Source of the DNA: a virus
IMG/VR virus record: IMGVR_UViG_3300001356_000004
Coordinates: 1 to 30,446 of that record
Length of the DNA: 30,446 nucleotides
Direction: 5' to 3' (one strand)
Shown here: one piece after another, positions 16,501 to 24,147 of the stretch
Layout: every line of letters starts with the position of its first letter
Numbering within the stretch: position 1 is the first letter of the stretch
Made by a program: the position numbers and the translations under genes
The notes under the pieces: model-generated
What the model was told of the DNA's origin: nothing
Seen by the model: only the letters and a program-made list of their open reading frames with translations
Databases searched by the model: none

Positions 16501-19500
16501 ATGCAGCAATGTCGTCCATCAAAGCTCTAGAGTGTATGTCTACTGTAGTGGTAGCCGTTTCCATTCTCTGACTGAAGATGCGTGCCGCAGTAGCTCTAAC
16601 CTCCTCCAGATTGGGAGCCTTTCCTCCAGTACGCTGCATCTGAATAAATGTAGTGAATTGCCCCAGTTTCTCCATCGCTCCCGAGAGATTGGCGAATATT
16701 CCACTTGCAGCTTGCGATCCGGCTCCCTTAAACTGTCCGAGCAACCCGGATAGAGAACCAAACAATCCACCTAACGGAGTTGCTATATCCTTGGCTTGGA
16801 TGAGTTCAAGATTCAGCTTCTGCTGCTCTTCAGTTGCTTGCGCGATTTGCTCAGTGATATGCGTCCATGCTTCAGATCCCTCTTGCAATGGAGCACGCTG
16901 TTGCTCAAGCTGGTTTACGTATTCCCGCGTCATTTGCAGGATGGTGGAGTTGATTGCGACCTGATCCTGCGTGGCGGTACCAAAGCGAGTTCCCTTCGCA
17001 ATGGTAGCTTCTAGAGCAAGATATTTTCTGGCCTGTTCGTAATGATTTTTGAGGGCCTCTAGTGCGATGTCAGCTTTGTGTTGATCTAAATCTATGATTT
17101 CATTGTCGGCCTTACGACGGGCTTCCACTTCCTCCGTATCAAGCTTGGCTTGCTCTTGAAGATTGTCCTTAGCTGCATCCCTTTTGAGTTTCAATCCATC
17201 CAACGTAACGTCCAGCTCTTCTTGAACTAACATCTTACGCCGGGAGAGGTAGTCATCCGCTCCAACAAAGCCTTCTTTGAATTCCGTTTCCAGAACCTTC
17301 TTCCTATCTTGTACTCCTTCCGAAGCGATTTTTGCTAACTCATCCTGATAGGTCCTGTAAGCAGCTTGCTCATCCTGTTCCAACTGGCGACGAAGGCCAT
17401 ACAATTCCTTGTCGTGCTTGGTGGTTATGTCCGTCTCTCGGACTTTGGCTTTCTCAACCACCATAGTTCGGAGATTGTCAGCTATTTGTCTATCCTCAAT
17501 CTCATACTCAATTCCATCTATGACAGCCTTTGCTTTGACTTTAATCTTGTCTAAATTTGCTTGCTTGTCTTTATTGTTTCTAGCAATTTCAGCTTGGAAC
17601 TCTTCGTCCTTTACGGCGATCTCGGATTCAACATACTTCCTAAGACTTATGATTCCCTCATCGTACTGGGTTTTCAGTAGATCCTCTTCTTTGGCGATTC
17701 TCTGTCTTATCTCTTCTAATTCAAGTTGGTTCATCGTCTGGCGGATTTGCGCTCGCTGGTCCCCGAGTCTCTTTTCAAGTGCTAGGTTGGCTTCTTTATC
17801 ATCTTTCTGTTGCTTCAGATACGCAGCAGATGCTCCTCCTTTGAGTGCTCCAGCCGCTAGCGCTTCAGGGGAAATACCGGGAGTAGTCCTAGGGTGCTCA
17901 AGCAGCGCTTTTCCTGCACGTACATCCGCAAAATGCTTAACTTCCCTTGCCAGTTGCCCAAAGGGAGAGTTCTCCAGAATCCAATCAAACGTATCCTTAG
18001 TTACATCCTTAATTTTACTCCATACGTCAGACCATCCTGGAAGTAGGGTGTTTACTGTGTCGGAAAGTATTTCACCTATGAAGGCTATACCAGCTTTTGC
18101 CAGATCGTTGAAGATGCTCAAAACATCTTTTATCTCGGACCACCACTCTTTGTATGCTGCGGTTATTTCATGTACACCTACTCCCTGTTGCTTGAATGCT
18201 AGATATTGCAGTCCTCCCATAGCGGCAGCACCCGCCGTAGCGGCAGCCACGGGTAACGCTGCGGTTCCTCCGGCAACAGCAGTTCCTGCTTCAGTTGCCC
18301 CTCCTAAGCCTAGACCTTTGAGAGCGCCTGAGGCAGTCTCCAGCATTTGCAATTCTTTTACCTTGGTTACTACATACTCGATCGCCTTACCCCAAGCAGC
18401 ATACCCTCCCGTTATACCCGCAAGCCAACTTACTAGTTTCAGCGCCATCAAGACTTCGAGGGTGTGCTTGAGTTCATTCGTATGGTTCATTGTCCATTGG
18501 ACAGCATCACTTAACTTCACTCCTATCGTATGCGCCCAATCTTCCAAAGTCTTCTGATGGTCAATCAACCATTGAGATAGTTTCTGAATCGAAGCTTCAA
18601 GGCTGTTTGTTCCTAAAGCCGCCTGTGCTGCATCGTCAATGAAGTTACGTTGCGCCGTCCTAAGTTGCATGAACAATTCTGGCAGAGTAGTTACGGGGAC
18701 ACCTACTCTCTTCAGCATTTTCTCTTCCTCTGCCAAAATATGCGTAAACATGATCGTGGCTTTGGCTGTCGGGTCCATTGTCGCAGGCAACCCAGCAATG
18801 GCTTGACGCAAGATTTGAACTTGGATACCCGTCTGACGCGCCAGTGTCATCATGCCACGTTGAGGATTCAGAAACGCTATCTCAAGCGAATGCGTGATAT
18901 CTTGAGAAGATTTTCCCATACTTCTTCCCAAGTTCAAAGTATTCGAGATCAGTCCCATCACCTGTTCGTTAGTAACTTTGATTCCTGAGCGGAGCAGATT
19001 GTTTGCCATCTTGAACAAGTCCGTATCGGCGACCAATCCTCTAGTAGATTTCCTCAAGTCTTCAATCATCTGGGTAGGTGCGATACCCCGCATTGTAGCA
19101 AGACGTTCAAACTCCTGCCGCATTTGGCGCGAGACACCCGTCTCTTCCAGCAACGCTGCCCCTAACTTATGGACGCCCTCGATGAGGCCAGTAAACACTT
19201 CAGCTCCGACAAATCCCGTAAACATTCCACCTGCCACTCCACCAAGCAATCCCCCTCCAAACAAGCGCTGCATCGCTCCACCTACAGCGCCAGTTGTTTG
19301 TCCTATCCTTCCAGTAATCCTACCCATCATAGTTTGTTCTTTTTGTTCTCTGACTTGCATCTCAAGCAGAGTAAGCTTCTGCCTTTCGGCCATGATGGAT
19401 TTTTCAACGGCAGCTATATCCACCTTCCTGAAAGTTTCCTGCTGCGCTAGGACTTTCAGTTCAGCTTCTTGTATAGCCAGTTTCTTTCTCTCTTCGGAAG

Positions 19501-20347
19501 TTTGGGCTAGAGTTGATGCGGCACTGGGACCAAACATCCCTCCGATACCCGTCATCCCTCCAAGCGTAGGCATAGCAGTCGGAGCGATGCCCAGTCTCTG
19601 CTTTATCTTCTCCACTTCCATGAGATTGATGACTCTGGCTGCGGCTGCGGCCTCTCTATCCAGAGTCACCAAACGGAGTTGTTCCTTTTTCACTCCCATC
19701 TCTGTAGCTTCAGCAAGAGCACGTTCCGCAGCGATGTTGGAGCGTACATACTCTGCATCCACTTTGCGATACTTGCCTTGAAGTTCCAGAGCCTTTACTT
19801 GCTTGTCCATAACCGCAAGACGCGTTTTCTCAGATGCAATGTAGGCCATCTGATCTTGTGGTTTTATGTCCGCAGTAGGAGGCTTGAACGGTTCAAACTT
19901 GACCGAAGCTTTAATCGTTCCTGCCCTAAAAAGATTGACTTCCTGTTCGGTTATGCGGAGACGTTCCTTCTGGAGGGCGAGACGTTGTTTCTCAGCGGCG
20001 AAAAGCTTTTGTTCCTCGACTTGCTGTTTTTTAATTTCAATGGTCTCGAGAGCTTTGGTTTTGATTTTGGTTTGAATGTGTTCTTGCTGTTGCTTCTCCC
20101 ACTGCGCTCTCGCCTGATCCACAGCAAGCAAAGTACGAGCTTCTGCTTGTAACCGCCTTTGGTCATCTATCTGTTGTTTGATGACGGCACTTTGCTTCTG
20201 TGCCTCGGCAGTGATGGCGGCGGCATCTTTCCTTGCTTGGTCATTCAGTTCCTTAAGGTCAGCCTTGATCTTAGCTTTGGTTTTGTTGAAGTCACTCGGA
20301 TCAAGGTTGAGCCTTACTAGGAGTTTTTTGAACACATCATCTGGCAT
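13532..20347 (-). CDS. tail tape-measure protein
   Basis: A 2271-residue protein that sets tail length and is packed in the tail lumen. By the usual 0.15 nm per residue it predicts a tail near 340 nm. Residues 1-340 are Gln/Lys/Glu-rich coiled coil (RKDAAAITAEAQKQ). Around 350-390 is a Gly-rich hydrophobic stretch (LFGGGLLGGVAGGMFTGFVG), followed by more coiled coils and a second hydrophobic stretch (TAALPVAAATAGAAAMGGLQ). Two copies of a motif found in many tape measures, GG-x-V-...-GE-x-(I/V), occur near residues 1310 (HGGEVPGSGPVPVVAHGGE) and 2131 (TGGPVTKTGPIFADEGEW). Gly/Pro linkers fill the C-terminal fifth. Ribosome site AGAGG precedes ATG 20347. Confidence 0.9.
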   Translation of the reverse strand: MPDDVFKKLLVRLNLDPSDFNKTKAKIKADLKELNDQARKDAAAITAEAQKQSAVIKQQIDDQRRLQAEARTLLAVDQARAQWEKQQQEHIQTKIKTKALETIEIKKQQVEEQKLFAAEKQRLALQKERLRITEQEVNLFRAGTIKASVKFEPFKPPTADIKPQDQMAYIASEKTRLAVMDKQVKALELQGKYRKVDAEYVRSNIAAERALAEATEMGVKKEQLRLVTLDREAAAAARVINLMEVEKIKQRLGIAPTAMPTLGGMTGIGGMFGPSAASTLAQTSEERKKLAIQEAELKVLAQQETFRKVDIAAVEKSIMAERQKLTLLEMQVREQKEQTMMGRITGRIGQTTGAVGGAMQRLFGGGLLGGVAGGMFTGFVGAEVFTGLIEGVHKLGAALLEETGVSRQMRQEFERLATMRGIAPTQMIEDLRKSTRGLVADTDLFKMANNLLRSGIKVTNEQVMGLISNTLNLGRSMGKSSQDITHSLEIAFLNPQRGMMTLARQTGIQVQILRQAIAGLPATMDPTAKATIMFTHILAEEEKMLKRVGVPVTTLPELFMQLRTAQRNFIDDAAQAALGTNSLEASIQKLSQWLIDHQKTLEDWAHTIGVKLSDAVQWTMNHTNELKHTLEVLMALKLVSWLAGITGGYAAWGKAIEYVVTKVKELQMLETASGALKGLGLGGATEAGTAVAGGTAALPVAAATAGAAAMGGLQYLAFKQQGVGVHEITAAYKEWWSEIKDVLSIFNDLAKAGIAFIGEILSDTVNTLLPGWSDVWSKIKDVTKDTFDWILENSPFGQLAREVKHFADVRAGKALLEHPRTTPGISPEALAAGALKGGASAAYLKQQKDDKEANLALEKRLGDQRAQIRQTMNQLELEEIRQRIAKEEDLLKTQYDEGIISLRKYVESEIAVKDEEFQAEIARNNKDKQANLDKIKVKAKAVIDGIEYEIEDRQIADNLRTMVVEKAKVRETDITTKHDKELYGLRRQLEQDEQAAYRTYQDELAKIASEGVQDRKKVLETEFKEGFVGADDYLSRRKMLVQEELDVTLDGLKLKRDAAKDNLQEQAKLDTEEVEARRKADNEIIDLDQHKADIALEALKNHYEQARKYLALEATIAKGTRFGTATQDQVAINSTILQMTREYVNQLEQQRAPLQEGSEAWTHITEQIAQATEEQQKLNLELIQAKDIATPLGGLFGSLSGLLGQFKGAGSQAASGIFANLSGAMEKLGQFTTFIQMQRTGGKAPNLEEVRATAARIFSQRMETATTTVDIHSRALMDDIAALRAHAQALGGKKGVSRVGGPSYGPIGPSFQHGGEVPGSGPVPVVAHGGETIHPAGAIEKFVVALKKAVDALQQLVFKVKSVVSPGALPAPGMYPATTPAPLNTASAGVAQNAPGAPGGGDQSASSQLLAPMKNLSNSFTKLFDSSSEAANGASDFGSKMNDLVGAIEGWVKGIQGVVQGITAGKTGASGALSGGMAGLKFGAAFGPWGALAGGVGGAIAGGIFGAQEKQLHQDIHKIQDQMQAIVDSMTEGAITLSTAIQDMRQEREAAIKMLSHDPKASKGGGGKKGFTPSQGQAVIDQIDTQIAQLVNSQQQLLSQLDQQVAILSNPLPFQQYVQSLDQIIEKYQQFSSAAGGNAQAVANAQLYLNESLQAYVTTLGQQLNQAQQQAIQDSLTLLNLEYQRQQIINQEAQQEYDILTQGVLTRQRTTAMTKGQQIGQIQYQANMQLQQIDEQIALQQYKVQTEQKIFDLATTRIGLEAQLLSLQEQQADTQNQQTAALLQVVQELQAGMASGSLMNQLTALGSTPTGTGLLTTLMGSLGLGGNVPPGILTGVGGATNYLSQIPQQYQSITNYLNNLDPNFLMNLWNAMQTPAGSYQRQSVVAEAKPYADDANTSGYDMNSFIQWIQSGAQIAASTVTATNTPAPTGPQGLPPGTPFAQPTTPGIAPSSIPGYTGGGGQTPYQAVSNSMNDLNTNTQSVSTSMGQLATNLQAVLTGIKQGYTGAKVGAGGGPIVGGNGGPFGGPSLGGIPIGGPIVGSPTPLAPVPVTTNPMSYPQPTGAFGTMWSNAVKENPNLVGDVQAYMTASGQSKAVVAQSLTQDFMAAVIKAGGFPYLGLGDLSTWLQSLPQYQTGGPVTKTGPIFADEGEWVLPKPVVGILKTIKGFGKDFGRLGPSPIMPSPISGGTERWSVENDLYGATMKRTNLEMNVISARQDQINYEMQYLSALNDTMSKMATLPTGPAGALESMFNQSYQTRGRYGSAGFRREYL

Positions 20348-20357
20348 GACTTCACCT

Positions 20358-20723
20358 CTACGCCGCTTTCTTCAACGAAGCATGAAATACCCCAGCCTCG
20401 ATAGCATATTGCTTGTTCTGGCTGGAGGTAACATACTTCAAGTTGTCCCAGCGATTATTCTGTTTATTGTGGTCCCGGTGATGGACTTCTTTTCCCGGGG
20501 GACAAGGTCCCAGGAACTTGCGGGCCACTAATAAATGGATGTAGTACGTTTTCTTTTTACAATGGTAGCTCGTACTTACACTCAAATACCCATCCTTATT
20601 GGGAGCAGCTTCGAGTGTTTTTCCTGGATATGTAGCTTGTCCGGGCTTCACACGGTAAGCAATCCCAAGATTAGATACTTCATAGTACCCATGACGGAAT
20701 GATTTCCGTATTTCCTTCTCCAC
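20358..20723 (-). CDS. HNH homing endonuclease with NUMOD4-like motif
   Basis: A 121-residue protein starting at GTG 20723 with AAGGGG 7 nt upstream. Residues 12-20 (GYYEVSNLG) are the NUMOD4-type module, and residues 60-105 are an HNH nuclease: YYIHLLVARKFLG, HHRDHNKQNNRWDNLKYV, SSQN. It fits without spare bases between the chaperone extension stop and the tape measure, which is the usual place for a free-standing homing endonuclease in phage genomes. It is different in family from the two PD-(D/E)XK endonucleases of this window. Confidence 0.9.
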   Translation of the reverse strand: MEKEIRKSFRHGYYEVSNLGIAYRVKPGQATYPGKTLEAAPNKDGYLSVSTSYHCKKKTYYIHLLVARKFLGPCPPGKEVHHRDHNKQNNRWDNLKYVTSSQNKQYAIEAGVFHASLKKAA

Positions 20724-20726
20724 TTG

Positions 20727-21176
20727 CTACCCCTTAGGTTGAACGCTGCGTATCTCCGGAAAGGGCATACCTATAGCTGCCATGTACCGTTTAGCTTCTT
20801 GTCCTGATACTTGCGATAGGTTTATCTCGCCGGGACTTGCCATTACCTTACCTTTTTTATCTCTCACAACATCCTGGGCGTAGAACTTGTCGGGCAGTCC
20901 CTCAGGAATAACATCATTGGGACCGTATCGACGACGCTTACCACCTTCAGAGTAAGTCACTTCCCCTCCATCCTTCTTGGGAAATTTCCTCTTGAAATGG
21001 AAGTGTTGCTCCTGAGAGCGCCATGCGACCATGTACAATTCGGATTTGGTAAAGCGGTCATTGATTTCATGTAACGGCAGGGAAAAGGTTTCCATCAAGC
21101 TGCAAGCTCCTGCAACGCCTGGAAGTTTGGACGCCTCATCGTCATCATCTCTCGGCCACTTGTGGAAACCCGCGAG
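20727..21176 (-). CDS. tail assembly chaperone, T extension made by -1 frameshift
   Basis: This frame has no suitable start of its own; it is entered from the chaperone gene by a -1 slip at 21182-21176. The extension adds 149 residues (LAGFHKWPRDDDD, LPLHEINDRFTKSELYMVAWRSQEQ), giving a fusion of about 382 residues. An in-frame start at 21260 is rejected because its first residues are just the out-of-frame copy of the chaperone. The HINDRFTKSELYMVAW-like part resembles GT-type extensions that recruit the tape measure. Ends RSVQPKG just before the HNH endonuclease gene. Confidence 0.75.
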   Translation of the reverse strand, partial: LAGFHKWPRDDDDEASKLPGVAGACSLMETFSLPLHEINDRFTKSELYMVAWRSQEQHFHFKRKFPKKDGGEVTYSEGGKRRRYGPNDVIPEGLPDKFYAQDVVRDKKGKVMASPGEINLSQVSGQEAKRYMAAIGMPFPEIRSVQPKG

Positions 21177-21874
21177 AAAAAATCCCGCAACCTGTTCACT
21201 TTCAATTGCGCTTCCACGATTCTCCACTGTCGATCCGAACTGATGTTGTTTTGCACCCACTCCTTGGTAATAAGCACACCATCACGCTGCACCTTCCCAA
21301 AAGGATTGAGCACTAGCACCACAGCCTCCGCCAGCATATCGAAGCTTTCATCGAACAATTCAAGGAAAGACTTGGCTTTATCCTCAAACGGTTTGTCGAT
21401 TCCCGCCTGGGTGAAGGCTTCAAGCATTTGCAACTTGTCGATGATCTTTCCCTTGAATTGGCGGTAGAATCTTTTCTCTACAGATTGAGGGAGTTCACGG
21501 ACGGTGAACGTCACTTGCTTAGATTCCCCGGTTTCATCATCGTAGCAATGAATCGGAATGGAGAAGGTTTCGTAATCTTGGTCTAGGAGTTTTTGGATGT
21601 CTTCGGGTTCGGGCGGTTTCCGTTCCTCCTCAACTTTCTTGATATACTCCTGCAGTCCTTTGGCAATTGTCTCTTCTTGTTTTTTCTCATACTCAAGGAA
21701 TGTCGTGCTCTTCCAAATTTCAAACGTTTGCTCGTATTCCTGTCTGAGTTTGAGGCGAAGATCTAGTTCTCTCTTCGCATCGGAGAGAAATTCTTCGGCA
21801 GGCTTGGTAGGAATTTCAGGTGGGACTGCGGGAATTTCAGCCGGACTCGCTGTTGTAACATTGACTTCTGGCAT
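21095..21874 (-). CDS. tail assembly chaperone (G-type)
   Basis: A 259-residue acidic protein starting MPEVNVTTASPAEIPAVPP, directly before the tape-measure region, the conserved place of the tail assembly chaperone. Residues 1-30 are Pro/Ala-rich; then a long charged coil (LDLRLKLRQEYEQTF, KKQEETIAKGLQEYIKKVEEE) and a C-terminal domain (FTVRELPQSVEKRFYRQFKGK). It keeps the tape measure soluble during tail polymerisation. AAGGAG lies 8 nt before ATG 21874. A frameshift near its end yields the longer GT-like form. A terminator upstream separates it from the tail tube gene. Confidence 0.8.
   Translation of the reverse strand: MPEVNVTTASPAEIPAVPPEIPTKPAEEFLSDAKRELDLRLKLRQEYEQTFEIWKSTTFLEYEKKQEETIAKGLQEYIKKVEEERKPPEPEDIQKLLDQDYETFSIPIHCYDDETGESKQVTFTVRELPQSVEKRFYRQFKGKIIDKLQMLEAFTQAGIDKPFEDKAKSFLELFDESFDMLAEAVVLVLNPFGKVQRDGVLITKEWVQNNISSDRQWRIVEAQLKVNRLRDFFSRVSTSGREMMTMRRPNFQALQELAA
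21176..21182 (-). promoter_or_regulatory. programmed -1 ribosomal frameshift site T TTT TTC
   Basis: On the minus strand GAT TTT TTC of the chaperone frame forms the heptamer T TTT TTC. A -1 slip gives TTT TTT CTC and enters the 20727 frame. Just downstream, a CCAC-AA-GTGG hairpin can form within a longer TCTCG/CGAGA stem, which could stimulate the slip. It lies 27 codons before the 0-frame stop. Confidence 0.75.
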
Positions 21875-21910
21875 GGTGCTTTTCTCCTTGTAGATAGTGC
21901 TTCATATGCT

Positions 21911-21942
21911 TAAAAACGGGACGGAGTGATTAGCCCCGTCCC
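21911..21942 (-). terminator. rho-independent terminator after tail tube gene
   Basis: On the minus strand GGGACGG (21942-21936), an 11-nt loop and CCGTCCC (21924-21918) are followed by GTTTTTAAG. It is 15 nt downstream of the tail-tube stop and would lower read-through into the chaperone and tape-measure genes, matching the high need for tail-tube protein. Confidence 0.85.
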
Positions 21943-21956
21943 AATTCATTTTCACA

Positions 21957-23042
21957 CTAGTAACCAATGTTCTCAAGGTTCTTATCGAAATACGCCTTGT
22001 ACGCGCAAACCGTTTCACCGTCCAGCGGATCATCAAACGCCAGAGCGGTGAATCGAGCATCAATTTCCATGCCACCTTCGTCCGTAGTACCAATATTTTC
22101 AATCGTCCACGGATTAGCATGATCGTTGAGTTGCAGCGCAGAAACGTGCGGGTAGTAGATCACCAACTGAGCGCCGTCAATCGTGTTGCACATCAACAAA
22201 CACGACCACTCAGCGATAAACGTACCACCTTCACGGGCTGCGAATCCCTTGATAGCTTCACACCTCACTTGCGGGGCGACGAAGCTGGCAAAGGTAGTGC
22301 CGTTGAAGTTTGGAGACGGGACTCCTGATCCACCTCCTATGAACGGCTGATCGAGTGCGAGCACGTTGCCGTTGATTGCAGTAACTTGCGCGACGTAATC
22401 CGAGTTCTTGCGGATATAGTCAACATCAGTTACGGCACCCTGGAAGATTGGAGTTCCCGAATCTCCCTGGATTCCAAACGCTCCAACCACATAGTCTTGG
22501 TCTGCGACTATGTAGCTTCCTACCCCGATTTGTGCTGCGATTGGGGCCGAAGCCAACGTCAACGTAGCTGGTGGTCCTGGAGAGTAAGCCGTCACGTTGA
22601 TTGTCGGAGCACCTGAAGCGGTCAACGGGCCAATCGTACCTCCTGACAGGCCGCTGGCGCCGAGGATGTTCAACACGTTCGTTCCAGTCGCCAGCTTGTA
22701 TTGCATTCTGCCGTACTCACGGAATTTCAGTTCGAACGATTCACCTACCTGCCCTCTATACTGGGCACGAACTGCGCCTCTGTAACCGGAACGGACTTGG
22801 CCGATCTTGGATTCCACAGTAGCTTTGAAATCCTTGATCCATCCCATGTCTGTCCATCCAGCCGGCGGAACATAGGAGTTGAACGGTCCAGTCGTCAGGT
22901 CAAGAATAGTCGGACCGTTGGTGGTAATGCCTGTAAGCGCGTATTGCGCCTTGTTGTAATTGGCAAAGAACGCACGCCAGCCTGCTCCAACCACCAATTT
23001 TGATGGTCTAAACGGCTGTTGTAGTGATTTAGGGAATGGCAT
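21957..23042 (-). CDS. major tail tube protein
   Basis: A 361-residue protein starting MPFPKSLQQPFRPSKLVVGAG, with GGAAGGAG 7 nt upstream. It resembles siphovirus tail-tube proteins: N-terminal part with GWTDMGWIKDFKATVESKIGQ and GQVGESFELKFREYGRMQY, C-terminal part with EWSCLLMCNTIDGAQLVIYYP and NIGTTDEGGMEIDARFTALA, which echo tube-domain strands. Residues about 120-230 form an inserted beta-rich segment (NVTAYSPGPPATLTLASAPI). It is followed by a strong terminator, as expected for a highly expressed structural gene. Order (terminator protein, tube, chaperone, tape measure) supports the call. Confidence 0.8.
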   Translation of the reverse strand: MPFPKSLQQPFRPSKLVVGAGWRAFFANYNKAQYALTGITTNGPTILDLTTGPFNSYVPPAGWTDMGWIKDFKATVESKIGQVRSGYRGAVRAQYRGQVGESFELKFREYGRMQYKLATGTNVLNILGASGLSGGTIGPLTASGAPTINVTAYSPGPPATLTLASAPIAAQIGVGSYIVADQDYVVGAFGIQGDSGTPIFQGAVTDVDYIRKNSDYVAQVTAINGNVLALDQPFIGGGSGVPSPNFNGTTFASFVAPQVRCEAIKGFAAREGGTFIAEWSCLLMCNTIDGAQLVIYYPHVSALQLNDHANPWTIENIGTTDEGGMEIDARFTALAFDDPLDGETVCAYKAYFDKNLENIGY

Positions 23043-23083
23043 TTTTCTCCTTCCCGCTTTATGCGGTACTTATAACCACATCC

Positions 23084-23644
23084 CTACGATGTGATTGGTT
23101 GAGAAATATCTTGTATCCGGGTTGACCCGGTGCCGTAAGCAAGACCTGATTCCCTATCAAAGCGTTCATGGAAGTCTACGGGCGTCCACGTCATGAAAAT
23201 CTTTGGAACGAGAGACGCTCCCGTAAATTTCCCGTCCACTAAGTCCCAAGTTTGCTTCTCAGCATAATTTGGAAACATTCCCTGAGTTAGTTCATACTTC
23301 ATCGCCTGCATGATTCTGTATCTATCACCCCTATTTGCCAATTGTTCTCCTTGCTGTAGATCCGATCCCTTGATAATCCATGTCCACTGTACCACATGGA
23401 ACTTGATAGGTACAGCGGGAGAGAACCCTTGCTTCCCTACCGGTTCCTCGCCCAAGATTAACATGTAGAACGCCCCAAGAATAACACTCTTCGGAGGCCA
23501 ATCTTGAGCATTGAGAATTCCTTTCACCACTCCCGTCATCCCTGGTATTACTCTGGTAGTAAAAGAGTTTATCCGAGCCTTCACGTATTGATAATGTGAA
23601 TCCAACGCATCCAGTGCCGGGCTGGATATAACAGGAGTTGACAT
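23084..23644 (-). CDS. tail terminator / completion-like protein
   Basis: A 186-residue protein starting MSTPVISSPALDALDSH. ATG 23644 overlaps the previous stop (TAATG). The body has helix ALDALDSHYQYVKARIN, then beta strands (VPIKFHVVQWTWIIKG, LVPKIFMTWTPVDFH), a fold pattern like tail-terminator and tail-completion proteins. It lies directly before the tail tube gene, where that protein is encoded. No catalytic motif. Call rests on order and fold pattern, not on a clear match. Confidence 0.5.
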   Translation of the reverse strand: MSTPVISSPALDALDSHYQYVKARINSFTTRVIPGMTGVVKGILNAQDWPPKSVILGAFYMLILGEEPVGKQGFSPAVPIKFHVVQWTWIIKGSDLQQGEQLANRGDRYRIMQAMKYELTQGMFPNYAEKQTWDLVDGKFTGASLVPKIFMTWTPVDFHERFDRESGLAYGTGSTRIQDISQPITS

Positions 23645-24138
23645 TACATCTGCCTCTCAAGATACAGTTTCTTCAGAGTGGAGAACCTTTGCGCTCCAAA
23701 AAGCACACTGAGTCTTTCCTTTACTTCCTCAGGATTGAAATCCGGTCCAGCTATCGGGTCCATCAGGAAGCCGTAGAATAGTAATCCCCACCAGAATCCC
23801 GCATTGATCTTGATGTGCTGAAAACATTTGCAATCCATCGTGATGGTGAGTCCATAGGCATCCACCACGTCGAACTTGCAGTCATTCAAAGTTGCGTCCT
23901 TGAAGCTGGCGCGATGAACGTTTGCTCCATCAAAATTGGTGTATGTGCAGTTCGCCCCCTCAAAATTTGCTTGTTTGAGATTGCATCCGTTGAACTTGGC
24001 GAATGGAACGGAGCTACCACGAAAGTCGGCTTTCTCAAGATTCATTCCACTGAAATCCACTCCGTTGAGTTTTAATCCCCGAAACTTCTTACCGTTTTTT
24101 ACGATCTCTTCAAGCTGTGCCCTTGTCCATCCAGCCAT
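23644..24138 (-). CDS. pentapeptide-repeat protein
   Basis: A 164-residue protein starting MAGWTRAQLEEIVKNG, with GGAGG 5 nt before ATG 24138. Residues 20-95 are clear pentapeptide repeats of the A(D/N)LXX type: VDFSG, ADFRG, AKFNG, CNLKQ, ANFEG, TNFDG, ASFKD, a right-handed quadrilateral beta helix. The last 60 residues have a hydrophobic stretch (AGFWWGLLFYGFLMDP) and a helix (SVLFGAQRFSTLKKLYL). Pentapeptide proteins can mimic DNA, but its place between neck genes in the virion module suggests a structural or assembly role. Function unknown. Confidence 0.9.
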   Translation of the reverse strand: MAGWTRAQLEEIVKNGKKFRGLKLNGVDFSGMNLEKADFRGSSVPFAKFNGCNLKQANFEGANCTYTNFDGANVHRASFKDATLNDCKFDVVDAYGLTITMDCKCFQHIKINAGFWWGLLFYGFLMDPIAGPDFNPEEVKERLSVLFGAQRFSTLKKLYLERQM

Positions 24139-24147
24139 GACGCCTCC

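Noticed and set aside
17409-18557. Long open frame on the plus strand opposite the tape measure
   Set aside because: Its composition (Ser/Leu/Cys-rich, low complexity) is what the reverse strand of a coiled-coil gene gives; it has no ribosome site, and all real genes are on the other strand.
21177-21260. Start at 21260 for the second tail-chaperone frame
   Set aside because: The residues before the slippery site are the out-of-frame version of the chaperone, and no ribosome site precedes 21260. Frameshift entry explains the frame better.
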